A stretch of DNA of 64,000 bases. Origin: Pardosa pseudoannulata. Its lineage: Eukaryota > Arthropoda > Arachnida > Araneae > Lycosidae. Each line of letters begins with the position of its first letter. Position 1 is the stretch's first letter. Location: assembly GCA_032207245.1 (NCBI GenBank), contig CM063502.1:140179173-140243172 (forward strand), in the 5' to 3' direction. The position numbers and the translations under genes were made by a program. This document shows positions 11,501 through 22,386 of this stretch, piece after piece. The notes under the pieces are model-generated. The model saw nothing but the letters and a program-made list of their open reading frames with translations, was not told where the DNA came from and searched no databases.

Positions 11501-12370
11501 CATCTTGCTTTTATAAAACACAGAATCGTGCTTGGTTTGACCAAATGGCACCAGAAACAACAACAAAAACACAACGATTGGAGTATTTCATACTTGCACA
11601 TACCAAGAAGGAACAGTCGAGCCAGAGAAGGTCTAATTGTCTGCAGACTGAGTCTTTCTAAGTAGCAAAGCGTGATGTGGGGCAACAAATTAATGAAATT
11701 TGATATGAAAGGAGGATTATCGTAATTTTTTGCTGATTCCACATTGACAATTACAGGAAGAATCGCAGATGAATTGGTTGTTCATCTCAAAGTGGCGAAG
11801 ATTCTGCATGCTGAAAAGATGCAATCCATTTAAGTGCAGATAGTACAACAACTAGCCAGAACTGAATACTCTCTTTGTGTTCCGAACGCGTACTGAATAC
11901 TTGATGAAAAACGGAATAACCTTTATTTGCGAGCTTTATTTATTTTTGAATGAAGTCACTGAATTCCAAAAGGCGTGGTCAGCCCTCACAAAATACAGAC
12001 ATTGTCTTCTAAAAATTCTCACACTAAAGTTAAATCGAAATTTTAAAACAAGTTCAGTTTTAACATCTGGGCAGAGATCTTAAGTTAATCGGTTATTACC
12101 GTACATTCTGCCTGAATGGCATAAAAACTTTATTTTTTTTTTTTTTGCAATAAGTCCTCCTGGTTACACTGAGGAAGAAAATGTGAGCCATGCAAGATGA
12201 CGTACTGGCACATTTTTCCATTCCGGCAAGAAATCTTCTCCCTGAATAAACCGATAGATGGCTTAGCCTATTGCTTAGATTTCACATATTCGTTTTCTGA
12301 ATCCTGTAGACATATTATATTGGGGACATCTTAAATCCCTCTTGTATAGGACTTGCGGAGAAAATGGAGG
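11500..12370 (+). pseudogene. Decayed DDE-type transposase remnant
   Basis: Broken but recognisable transposase pieces occur in order on the plus strand. At 12193-12234 the reading QDDVLAHFSIPARN resembles the second catalytic-aspartate block (normally QQDGAPPHFS plus a following RNFL). Around 12321-12353, in another frame, WGHLKSLLYRT matches the block just after the third catalytic residue. Weaker pieces lie upstream: KTQNRAWFD near 11515-11542, and GGLS-stop-FFADSTLTITG near 11711-11760. At least one frameshift and several stops are present, and the spacing between early and late blocks is too long, implying an insertion. It looks like the Tc1/mariner-related family with a DUF4817-type helix-turn-helix. 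That family name is from general knowledge and needs a profile search. The 69-codon (11452-11661) and 68-codon (11877-12083) frames are fragments or chance. Confidence 0.45.
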
Positions 12371-12814
12371 AACTAGCACTCATCGTTAGCACACCCGGTA
12401 CCTCCGACAATCCTTACTTGCTATGAGTTGTATACCTTCAAACAACTCTTGTTATAATTTTACTCCGTGTCTTTTCTGATAATGAACTCAGGTTTGTGCT
12501 GTCAAATAAATAATTTTTCTATCTAATTGCTTTTTTGTCTCACTCAACATCCGACTCTATATAAATATTATCGTGATTTTCACCAAGGAAACGGGGTTTC
12601 GATATCACATGTTACATAAATGTTTTAGATCATTTTGATGCCTAATACTTCTTAAAGTTTGTCGTCACTACACAGCAACTCTCATTGTACACTTTTATAA
12701 CAGAATAATGTCTGAATGACTATAACTAACGTTCAGAATCAAGTCCATGGGTTCTATGCTCCCTATTGTCATGGATGATTTTAGCTCCTTAAAAGTGGCC
12801 TTAGAAGATTCCTT

Positions 12815-13013
12815 CATCAGTATATTCCTGGTTGAACGATGGCCGAATCGTAGAGCACTGCTCTTCGGTACCGGAGTTCGTGGGTTTGAATCCTGCAGCT
12901 GGCATGGATGTTCGTAGCCGTTCGGAATCGGCTTTAAGAAGTAGGACCCGGCCTCATTAGATCTCGTGTAGCAAAATAGTAGACCGTAGTGCTCCAAGAC
13001 ATCAGCATACTCC
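12815..13013 (+). repeat. SINE-A full-length copy with imperfect 14-bp TSD
   Basis: Head GAACGATGGCCGAATCGTAG with TTCGTGGGTTTGAATCC (B box), body GGCATGGATGTTCGTAGCC and GGAATCGGCTTTAAG, then tail CTCGTGTAGC and AGTAGACCGTAGTGCTCC (about 12832-12999). The flanks CATCAGTATATTCC (12815-12828) and CATCAGCATACTCC (13000-13013) match at 12 of 14 positions, as expected for an aged target-site duplication. The open frame on the opposite strand here is a shadow of this SINE. Confidence 0.85.
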
Positions 13014-13726
13014 GGTCGGTGTAGGAAAATAATATCTAAATATTAGCCATTGAATGCCTTTCCAACATTTATATATTAGAATGTGAATTCAAATCTGATA
13101 AAAATACTGGTTAGTCAACTGATAATCTCTGGACATAAAGGTGGTCATTGTACATTTCAGCATTGCTTGAAGACAATATGAATATTAAATCCAAAATATC
13201 CAAACAAAAAGAATAATAAAATAATTCTAACACCCAACTTTTGACTTTATTCATCAAGAATTGTTAGAGAGAAAAAGTAATCATGAGAAAATGCATTTGT
13301 AAGCTAGTGCGAATCACAATCAACTAGAACAGACTTATGTGTAACTGAAATGTATTTTTAGTTTTATATATTCTGTAGAATAATTTACTTATTTTTAACA
13401 GAATATTGTAATTATTCGAATATTGAATTCAGTAAACACTATCTTTAGGCTTATTTATATTATTTTTAAGCAAGCAGAATACTATTTTAAACTGATTTTT
13501 AATATACTTTATATGATTTTTAAAATTTGATTTATTTATTGTTGCAAGTTTAACAAATACAGTTGATACTTTAAAAACTAAATCTGTTTTATCCCAAATC
13601 ATTCAAACATAATTTTTTTAAATTTTACTTAAGGACCAGTACTAGAACACAGAACCAGTACAGAAACTAATGAAAAATTATTTAAAGAGATTTTTCTCAC
13701 TGTAAATAAATTCTAATGCTATAGGT
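13014..13726. other. AT-rich, nothing recognised
   Basis: No frame or repeat of note. Confidence 0.4.
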
Positions 13727-13875
13727 GTAAGCATATCTTGGCCGACTGATGGCTGAATAGTAGAGCCCTGTTTTTCGGTACTGCAGTTCAAGTGTTCAAG
13801 TCCCGTTGATGGCATGATGTTCGTAGCCGTTCGGCGGCCACTACAGGCAGGGTTCTCTATGGTTTCTTAAGAAAT

Positions 13876-14190
13876 GTGAAATTGTCTAGACTGAGCGGAA
13901 ATGCGGCAGTAAATGCCCTTCTTACGAACCATGGACCTTTCCCTCAGTATCTCCACAGGTTCCAGGTCTCGGATAGCTCATCGGGAGATTGTGTCTGCGG
14001 TGCACTCGGTGACTCCAATCACTACCTGCACGACTGCCCCTTGACACATGACTTGCATATTAAGAAACCCTCTGACAGATCCAAGGAACTCTGGGCAGAG
14101 AGCCTAATCAAAAACCCGGTACTGATAAGGAAGGCCGGGAGCCTGGTTGACTGGCTCACCGCTAACCAAGGCGCCATCGTGCGGCCATGA
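13876..14190 (+). pseudogene. C-terminal fragment of non-LTR retrotransposon ORF2
   Basis: About 104 residues with the pattern found after the reverse transcriptase and RNase H domains of I/Jockey-like and related elements. LLTNHGPFPQYLHRF is followed by a zinc-knuckle-like C-x-C-x(8)-H-x(4)-C segment (CVCGALGDSNHYLHDCP). The frame is open upstream to the insertion junction, so the listed start (a GTG) is only the first permitted start and not a real one. It ends at the natural TGA at 14188-14190. The polymerase and endonuclease are absent, so the copy cannot move by itself. The exact clade cannot be set from this fragment. Confidence 0.75.
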
Positions 14191-14405
14191 ATTTAACCTA
14201 ATACCACACCGCCAGGGTCAAAGTACCCCTTCACGAATGGCCATCACAACTGCCCTGTGCAGATATTGCTTCCCTCGCAAACACCTGCTCTCATGTCAGA
14301 AAGTTTCATGTAGTACACCGGACTTTTAACCTGGGCAGGACTCCTGCGGAGTATCCCCGCACTTTCGTAAACTGCATTAATTGTACATATTAGCCTAAAT
14401 TTTCT

Positions 14406-14443
<38 letters not shown>
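14406..14443. repeat. (CA)n(TA)n microsatellite
   Basis: A run of CA dinucleotides passes directly into TA dinucleotides inside the 3' part of the LINE fragment. Confidence 0.95.
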
Positions 14444-14685
14444 TCTTCTTTTGTTATTTTAAATATTATGGGCTTGCTTGCTTGGCTTAATGTTGACTTG
14501 GACCCTGCGTAACGCATTGTTGCCGGACGGCCAGACCGAACCAGCAATTCAACACCCTACACCCGAGTTCAGGTGGGTGGCTGGTTACAGGTAGTACACG
14601 GCTTTAAAGCGTAGGTCCTGATCTAATAAGCCCCAGTGCAGCAAAACAGTAGACCGTAGTGTTTCGAACAAGTAAGCATATCATG

Positions 14686-16590
14686 GTTGCTTATTGAAAA
14701 TTACTGTGCGCATTCAGTCTATTAAGTACAAATTATTGTTTCTGGATTATTATATGAATATTTGCAACAATCAGCATGTGTTCTGGTATATTAGCTAACA
14801 TTTCTTCTCATAACTTGTTATAGTGACATTTCTTAAATATCTCTAAATATTATTATTACGTATTTTCTGACAAATTTGTCTTGTACGTTTGTTTAGAAAC
14901 AAATGTCTTTACTTATGGGGTGTTCTCGACTAAAAAAGAAACTTTCCCATTAAGTTTTATATATTACAGGTCATTTCCTGTCTAAAAGTTATTTTCTCTT
15001 TTACATTTATACTTTTTTTTCTACAAAATGCTGAAATTATGCTTTTTCTATTTCAGTATTTATATAATGTTCATCGCTCTTTATACTTTATTATTCTTTC
15101 AACTCTGTACAGTACTTAGCTTCGGAATTTGTTTAGAAATAGAGAAAAACATGTTCATGAAAGTAATTCATAATAAACAGTAAGAATTAATAAATCACAA
15201 GAGAAAAAAGTGTTACTTTTCGTTTGAAAATGACGAAACTACAAGCGTTTCTCTTATTAAATTGTTTTTTATTTCAACCGAATCAAATCAGTCCTATTTC
15301 AAAAAGAGGATTGGCTAATTTCCCCTTATGATTTACTTTCGATTGATAAAATACTCTTCTGAGCGTGTTAATGCTACGTAGAAAAACAAAGTTGTAAAAT
15401 CTCTGATAACGACACCGTTTAAAGGTCCTGTGGTCTTAAATCTCGGGTTTGAATGTCGCTTTCATGAGCCAATAAGCCTGAAATTGCTCTCTCGATACCT
15501 CGCGCGTGAGGTCTCAAGGGACCTTGAATGCGGCCACTCAATAAACCTACGACTACAAAATGTATGAAAATCGGAGTAATTTCTTTCTGGCATTACCTTT
15601 GCAGAGCATTTCATGAACCATTATTATGAGGTTTTCTGATTTTAGTAAGGTCGATGAATAATTGAACAAACAGAGGGCATTTTCACACTCATACTGGCCT
15701 TTTAATGTACAGATTTAGAGAAAGTGTCGCAGTATTTACACATATATAGAAGAAAACTACCTCTCATTGTTTCAGTTCTGCACTATTTAAGTCTTTAAAG
15801 TTAATAAAAAATGAATATTACCGTTGGTGCAATTAAAAAATGATACCACGTATATGTTAGAAAAATATTTCTTAACTTATTAAAGCATTTTTTACTTGAA
15901 AAATTCCAGACGATTTAATTTTGTTTAAAACTCTGAAAATATTAGAAATGTCGATTGAAACGACTTTTTTCAACTGAAGTAATAGTATCTTTGACATCAT
16001 TTAGACCGATATGCTGCAGTTATTACTGCTGTTGTGGTTCATATATGTTGATGTTAAATTTATGATCAAGATAAAATTTTACCTTATTTTTTGGATACTA
16101 TTACTAAAGTGATGTCAGGAATGGTGTAAAGTGTGATTTAAAGGCACACATTGGAATGAAACTCATGTTTCTCCGTATGAGAAAAAGGAATAGAGGTCTA
16201 ACTAGTATAAATAACTTTTAAAATGTTTTAACTATTTAGAATTAATCAAACTATAAGCCGTGTTTCAGATATCATGTACGTGTTTCTCTTTTTACATATC
16301 TTTATAAAATATCTTATAATTAGTTGAATAATTTTACGAAACTTTTCACTTTTACGGATTCCTTTGGTAAAAACTGTGTAATGTTAATGAGATGCAAAAT
16401 TTTTTACTATTGAAATATAAATCTTGTTTTAATTTTTGTTTCCGTATTCTGTAACTATTTTTAAAAATTTTCTTGAGTAAATATTTTTTATAGGATGCTT
16501 TTAATAGCTTTCAAAACAAGCAAAACTAATAATAGTTCTTTACTATATCGAGACTACCTGAGTCAATAGTGCTTTAAAAAGGACATATAA
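14686..16590. other. AT-rich, nothing firmly recognised
   Basis: Only chance frames. A short patch near 15420-15540 has GGTTTGAATGTCGC, which faintly recalls a SINE B box, but no other SINE part surrounds it. Confidence 0.35.
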
Positions 16591-16598
16591 ATTATCTT

Positions 16599-17050
16599 TC
16601 TTCCTCTCTCTCTCCCTCTCTCTCACACACACACACCGAGAGAGAGTGGGAGGGGAGAAGAGAGAGAAAACGAGGGGGAGAGAGAGAGTGACGAGAGAGA
16701 TAAGAGAGAAAAAGATAGGGAAAGAGAGAGAAAAAAGAGAGAGAAAAGAGAGCGAGATGAGAGAAAGAAAATGATAAAGAGAAAAAAAGTGAGGGAAAGT
16801 GAGAAAAAAGAATGAAAGAAGAGATACGGAAGAGAGAAAAGAGAGTAGAGAGAAAGTGAAAGAGAGTGAGAAAGGGAGAGGTAAGATAAAGAAGAAAGAA
16901 AAAAGAGAAAAAGAGAAAAAAGAGTAAGAAATGGAGAAAGAGAAATGGAGTGAGAAAGTGAGTAAGAAGAGAAGGAAGAGAGTGAGCGAGAAAAGAGAGC
17001 AAGGAAAAAAGGGAGGGAAGCGAGGGGAGTGATGGAGGAGAGAGGGAAAA
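16599..17050. repeat. Polypurine (GA-rich) tract with CT/CA lead-in
   Basis: A pyrimidine run (TCCTCTCTCTCTCCC, 16599-16624) and a short (CA)n are followed by about 410 bp of almost pure A and G on the plus strand (GAGAGAGAG, GAAAAGAGAG and so on). The two long minus-strand frames here (16543-17151 and 16592-17095) translate to F, L and S repeats and are artefacts of low complexity. Such mirror-rich polypurine DNA can form triplex structures. Confidence 0.95.
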
Positions 17051-17051
17051 G

Positions 17052-19091
17052 ACAGATGAATCGGCCTCATTAAATTGTTCATGTAGATAGAGCATCTTGT
17101 AAAAAGGAAAGATGTGAAGGTAGCAGTAACATTTAAAATCTTTACATACACGATGTTTCTGGATATGATAACAGCTACTTCGTAATTATTATAAAGTAAG
17201 CTTATTTAGAAATAAAACCAAATTTATTTATCTGGAAGGGAATCTTGTAACAAAAAGTTTATCTTAGCATTCCAAATCAAATCTATGGCAGTAAAATCTT
17301 CAAAGATGCCCAAATGAATAAGAAAGACATAACGAACATACACGATAAAAAATAACAACAGAAAATAATAGCAAACTAAAAGGATAGTTTACTAAATTGA
17401 AACTTTACCCTGCTCACTAAAGTTCAGCTATAATAAAGAGCCTGATTCTACGATGTGTTTATCACTTGGTTATATCAACCGGATATTTCTGTGTGCAGAA
17501 TGCCATTTTAAAACTTTAATCTCCAATATTGGAGAGATAGTTATGTGCTTTCCATTTAACATCTGTCTTCCTTTCCCATTATAAAGAGGCAATATAATGA
17601 CATTTCCATTAAAGTGTTGTTTAAATTATACACTTCTGAAAGATTATCTTTCTAATATAGCACTTCACCGAAGGAAATCGAATTCATCGAAGATTGTGAT
17701 TTCTGCAAGATAATACAAGTTCAAATTATACTTCTAAGATCACGAAAATATCTTGTATATAGATATAATTTTATAGCTCACTTCATATGCAAAGATGCGA
17801 GCTAAGATTTGCTCATTTTTACGAGAACAGACGAGTTTAATGAAGTTTAGCAATGGGAATTCTATCGAAATAAAACTTTTCTGTGTATAGATATTTGAAT
17901 AAAACCATACAATCTAAGCTTAAGTAATTGTAATAATTGGTTTTAAATAAATGTGGCACAAGAATTTGTTAAAGCGAGTTCAGCGAATTTTATAATTCAG
18001 TTATGGAGGATGTTAAAATTGAAACCTTTATTACAATGCGTTTCATAATATTATGCAAATGAAATAAAGATATTTATATGTTACTATACGATTCTTATGT
18101 ATATTTCATAAGAGTTAATTTAAGAAAGACTCCATTTGAAGAGGAATTATAAAGTTAAATATGTTTGCTCTAAATACCAATCTATAAATTAATCGAAATT
18201 ATTTCGTATCAGTACAAACTGAATAAAAGATATGTAATTATTAATTGGTACTGTTTTTAAAATTAAATTTCGCACTGGAAAAAATGTGGTAAAAGTATTA
18301 GAAATATTTGGATTTTTTTGATAGTTTATTAAATAGTGATAAGTACAATTAGTGATAGTTTCTAAAATTTATTTTAGTATTTATCATTCTGAGTAAAATT
18401 TACTTTTAATATAGATCAAAAGACTGGTACAAAAATAATTTTTTATGTGGTTTACTTTTTTATAAATGTAATTTCACATTTTTCAGATGCTCCATAATTA
18501 GCTTTTAAAGCATTTGATCCAGTATAAAAGCAATAAAAGTTAAAAGCATCTCAATTATAGTTCTAAATGTATATAAGGTAGGCATATATAAAAATAACAC
18601 GTTCTGGTTAAACTTTTGGTGCTAAAAAATTTAGCAAAATATATGGAAAAAAATATCACTTAACTGAAGCAAATGTTTGTCCTCAAACACAAACATTTGA
18701 AGAACAAGTCATTAGTCTGTGGGGGAATAACATCTAAAAGATATTCCGTTTGTACATAAGCTTTTTTTATTTGCTATGTAATTTAAGATGTGAATTATTT
18801 AAATCTCTTTTTTTCTATGTCAGATACTGTATTTTCGGGAAAATAAGAGATTTGATTGGTTGAAACGACCCACAATAATTTTGAACCCTTAATACTTGTT
18901 TTCTTTTAAAAGGAAACTTATAAGATTTTTAATGCTTAAATAAATTTCTTGTTAACTTTTATTTTATATAGAAATCTTGATTTAAAACCGCAGTCTGTAT
19001 TAGAAAATTAAATTTAGAACAACAGTTTTTAAGGATGAAGCTTAAATCCTTGTTACATTTTTTAAAACATGAAATTACCAAGCAGCATTTT
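17052..19091. other. AT-rich, nothing recognised
   Basis: About 2 kb with no gene-like frame and no recognisable element. Confidence 0.4.
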
Positions 19092-19292
19092 CCAAACTCA
19101 TATCGCCGAAAGATGGCCAATGGGTTAGAGTGTTGGCCTTCGGTACCGGAGTTCGTGGGTTCGAATCCCACTGTGTCATGTATGTGCTTAGCCGTTCGGA
19201 ATCAGCTTTAAACTGTAGATCCCGGTCTCATTAGCCCTCTTGTTGCAAAGAGTAGTCCGTAGTTTTCCCAACCAACCAACCAAACTCATATC
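19092..19292 (+). repeat. SINE-A full-length copy with perfect 13-bp TSD
   Basis: One of the best copies. The head is GCCGAAAGATGGCCAATGGG with TTCGGTACCGGAGTTCG and B box GGGTTCGAATCCC. The body is CTTAGCCGTTCGGAATCAGC, and the tail has CCGGTCTCATTAGCCCTC, GCAAAGAGTAG and a (CCAA)n end. It spans about 19105-19279. CCAAACTCATATC flanks it at 19092-19104 and 19280-19292. The first two bases may belong to the tail, leaving at least 11 bp certain. Confidence 0.92.
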
Positions 19293-19335
19293 ATTTAAAA
19301 ACCTTCCCTCTTATGTGATAGCATAAGCAGACCAA

Positions 19336-19715
19336 ACTTATAAGTTGTTGTTGTTGACTTATGCCACTTGGTGAAACCAAGCACGATTGAGCAGGAGGCT
19401 TCTCGTTTTAAGGCAAAGGGGTGCTTCTTTCGTTTACAACGAGCACCACAAGGGTGAAAGTACGACTTATGCTCAAATGGGTCCTCGTAATTGTGAAGCA
19501 GGAACCAAGCAGAAGACACATAGACTTGGTCTGCCACCCCCATAGGCATTGATTGAGAACTTAGATTACATTGTGACCAAGAACATATTTAACGTGCCCT
19601 AGTCACCTTTAACGAACAGGGTGGATCTTAGGCCGGCTCGGGTTCCGAACCCCCAATCTCTCAGTTACGAGATCGTTGCCTTTACCAACTGAGCTACCGT
19701 CGCTCACTTATAAGT
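19336..19715 (-). repeat. SINE-B, a second tRNA-derived SINE, with 10-bp TSD
   Basis: On the minus strand the element begins GAGCGACGGTAGCTCAGTTG, a tRNA-like A-box region. A B-box-like GGGGGTTCGGAACCC follows, with one extra G compared with GGTTCGAACCC, then about 270 bp of body and an (AAC)n tail (GTTGTTGTTG on the plus strand). The element is 19346-19705 (360 bp). ACTTATAAGT flanks it perfectly at 19336-19345 and 19706-19715. The 84-codon minus-strand frame (19295-19549) lies in the SINE body and is not a gene. It is unrelated to SINE-A except for its tRNA origin. Confidence 0.85.
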
Positions 19716-20035
19716 ACTAAGGAGATAAATGAGAGAGCGTCAATACTTTGAAACTCGAGAGCTAATTATGCGAGACATATTGCCTTAAAGAGAATTAAAA
19801 CATATACAAACACCCAAGTGGGTCGACAGCAACAGGTTGACTCTCCTTTACATAAGATCATTTCACTTAATGGCCTCGTGGCTTCAATTTCAGGTAACTA
19901 TCAGAAAAGTTGCTTAGGGCTTCCCTGATTTCTTTTAGGTGTAGTTCTCTACCTATGAATTACCTCCAGGGAGGCAATGTATTCACCCCGAGTGTAGAAT
20001 ACTCGGAACAATAGCAAGCTGGCACAGAAATACAT

Positions 20036-20104
20036 ATGTTGGCTGCTTTAGAAATAAACTATGCTGGCTGCTTTAGAAATAAATTATGCTGGTTGCTTTA
20101 GAGC
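20036..20104 (+). repeat. Short direct repeats, about 25 bp, three copies
   Basis: TATGYTGGCTGCTTTAGAAA recurs three times back to back (near 20036, 20060 and 20085), the last copy diverging at GAGCATAAG. Confidence 0.85.
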
Positions 20105-20125
20105 ATAAGAAAAGCTCTAAACTGC

Positions 20126-20305
20126 AGCCACAGGACCGAAAGATGGACGAACGGGTAGAACACTTTACTTTGGTACCGGAGTGCACGGGTGCGAGTTCTG
20201 CTGGCATGGATGTAGAGAATTGGCTTTATGTAGTAGGTCCTGATCTCATTAGTCCTCATGTAGAAAAAATAGACTGTAAATATCCAAACCAGCAATAGCC
20301 ACTGG
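20126..20305 (+). repeat. Degraded SINE-A copy
   Basis: Diverged but collinear with the family: GACCGAAAGATGGACGAACG (head), TTTGGTACCGGAGTGC, GGCATGGATGTAGAG, TAGGTCCTGATCTCATTAG and AATAGACTGTAA, with a shortened AAACC tail. Candidate duplications AGCCACAGG (20126-20134) and AGCCACTGG (20297-20305) match at 8 of 9. The 70-codon plus and 65-codon minus frames over it are by-products. Confidence 0.7.
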
Positions 20306-22386
20306 AAAATAAACTAAACTCACCAGTTTGACACAAGCTCAAATTCAGGTATCGGGTGTCAATGTAAAACTTAATGTGGCCCCCATCTAGCTGTACCTTG
20401 TGAACTGCAGTTTTAAACGTTTATTAGCAGGTGTTCCTTTTCTTCTTTTTTTTGTCGGATGATGGCTGAGCATGTAATCTGACAATTTTCGTGATCTTTA
20501 ATCAGTTTGCTGGTTGGAATATTTACAGACGGTCAAAATAGATTTTATGAGGTAGGTTTTGATCAGTTCTACACTGTCTTTGCTACATAGGCGATAAAGT
20601 ATGCTAAGAGAGTTATCATAACACTCGTACCATTTTTTTATTATTAGGTTAATATTATTAGAAAAAGTAATTTTCTAGTATTTCCCCTTAATATTTTTTT
20701 AGTAATATTTCACAATTATTAGGAATATTTGTAGATATAACAATTAACTTAATCTAAAGTAATTAGGTAATTATATAAGTTTCAATCAGCTGTGTAGTTT
20801 GAATTTTAAATAGTTTACAGCAGTTCCTAACAATTATTATTTCTGGAGTATAAATGTTTTTGATACGATAGCATCTTAGTCATTAAAAATATTTTCAATA
20901 ATTTATTCCTGAGTCAATATTTTAGTTAACATATGGAATGAATTCCTAAAATAAACTAAGACTTCTAATTTTGCAACTAATAAAAAGTAAAAGCATTTTT
21001 AATTTCCTATCGTTCTCTAATAAGTCCATAACATTTTAATATTACAACGTATATTATAAATTTGAACAATAAATTAATCTATACGACTTAATTCACTCTT
21101 ACCAAAGTTAAATAACTTCACTGTAAATTTTAAAAATAGCCCAGTTGCGCATTTCTGTCAAATAAATCTCTCCACATCGTGGAGAATTTCGGTAAAAATG
21201 AGAACAAATGGCTTCGCCATTTAAAGCGACATAATTAATTGCTATTTCAGTTTAGACATTACCTCAACCGATACTATGATTCAAGTTTAAAATTTAGAGT
21301 AATAATGGTTTTGTTGTCTTGACCATAAACTATCCATTTCTTTAAAAACTCGTTACTTATTTATGCCCGGATCAAGAACACATTAATTTGTTTTGTTGTA
21401 TTGATTTCATTACAGTTTATTTCTCATTCTAAGAGGGTTTATTAATTTTCTGTTTAAATTTTAAAGTTATAACTTCCGATTATAACTTAGTCATACTTCT
21501 ATAGTATTGAATAAAAAATCCTTTAATTTGATAGATTTAAATACAAAAATTGATGCACATCTATGAATTCAATATAAAATGAATTTTGAATTAACGATAG
21601 TTTTTATTAGTACTTCAGAACGAATTCTTGTTTTAATAAAAATGAACAAATATACTTAATGTTTAATTTATGAAAAAAGTTTTTATATAAACTTTAATAT
21701 TTTAACTTTAATATTTATTATTTTATTCCCACTTTCAAGTCCTTTTCTTTATATTTTACCTTTTAATACGAATAATTGTTTTAAAATTAAGTCTTATGAG
21801 AAACAAGGAAAACAACTATTAAACTTGTAAAATTTTCATTTGTTTAAAAATACAAGAAAAAAAATCCATAGAAAATTTACAATATTTTATACTTGTATAT
21901 ATCATAAATATAGTTACATACAATAATTTTTATTTTTATAAACAGTTATATATGTCATTGTATTTTTCAGAAAATAGATTATTATTTAAAGCAAACGTTT
22001 TTGAGATATACCGCCTCTCGCAAGAGTAAAAAAAGACAAATGGAAAAGGAGAAAGCGCATTTAAATGCATTGCTTTGTTAGAATTAAGCTATGCATTTAA
22101 ATGCATTTCAGAAATTTAGTTTATTAAAATTTTAAATCAGAAAAAGAATGTAAAAAATATAAAATAACCCTGCAGAGGGCGTTATTTCACAGCTCACTTC
22201 CTGTGTCAATTTGAATAGCAGACAAATAACAAATTTACTATATTTCACCTCAATGACCATAGACATAAAATTCAAACTATTTTCAAAACCTAAAGCACTG
22301 TAGATTTTAAAAATGCAAAAATAGAAAATGCAACTTTTAGCCAAAAGATGAGTTAGGGTCGCTATCCATTTCATGTGCCGTTGCAG
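20306..22386. other. AT-rich, nothing recognised
   Basis: About 2 kb of AT-rich DNA. A palindromic-looking pair of GCATTTAAATGC-type strings occurs near 22058-22108. Nothing else stands out. Confidence 0.35.

Larger units (their letters stand above)
13835..14600 (+). mobile_element. 3' end of a non-LTR retrotransposon nested in a SINE
   Basis: The insert carries the C-terminal coding end of a LINE (frame 13876-14190), followed by about 400 bp that would be its 3' untranslated region, including a (CA)n(TA)n tract at 14406-14443. Candidate target duplications CTACAGGCAG (13841-13850) and TTACAGGTAG (near 14583-14595) match at 8 of 10 positions, which is only suggestive. The 5' truncation is normal for LINE insertion. 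The 3' part contains a GC-richer stretch near 14500-14590 of unknown origin. Confidence 0.7.
13727..14685 (+). repeat. SINE-A copy split by a retrotransposon insertion
   Basis: The SINE head and early body run 13741-13834 (GCCGACTGATGGCTGAATAG through TTCGTAGCCGTTCGG). The rest of the body and tail resume near 14600 (CGGCTTTAAAGCGTAGG, then GCAAAACAGTAGACCGTAG) and end at about 14671. The target-site duplication lies outside both halves: GTAAGCATATCTTG at 13727-13740 and GTAAGCATATCATG at 14672-14685 (13 of 14 match). This shows that the two halves are one SINE and that the roughly 765 bp between them were inserted later. Confidence 0.85.

Noticed and set aside
12695..12997. 100-residue minus-strand frame
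   Set aside because: Antisense of a SINE-A copy. The peptide NGYEHPCQLQDSNPRTPV is the reverse reading of the SINE body and B box.
15420..15540. Further SINE-A copy from GGTTTGAATGTCGC
   Set aside because: No body or tail motif of the family follows, so the B-box resemblance alone is not enough.
16543..17151. 202- and 167-residue minus-strand frames with apparent hydrophobic segments
   Set aside because: The F/L/S-rich products come from the polypurine tract. The membrane-like look is a consequence of TTT/CTC/TCT codons.
19295..19549. 84-residue minus-strand frame
   Set aside because: It lies in the body of SINE-B, bounded by that SINE's target duplication, and is not a gene.
19640..19707. 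Functional tRNA gene on the minus strand
   Set aside because: The B box has an inserted base and the segment is the head of a 360-bp SINE with its own target duplication.
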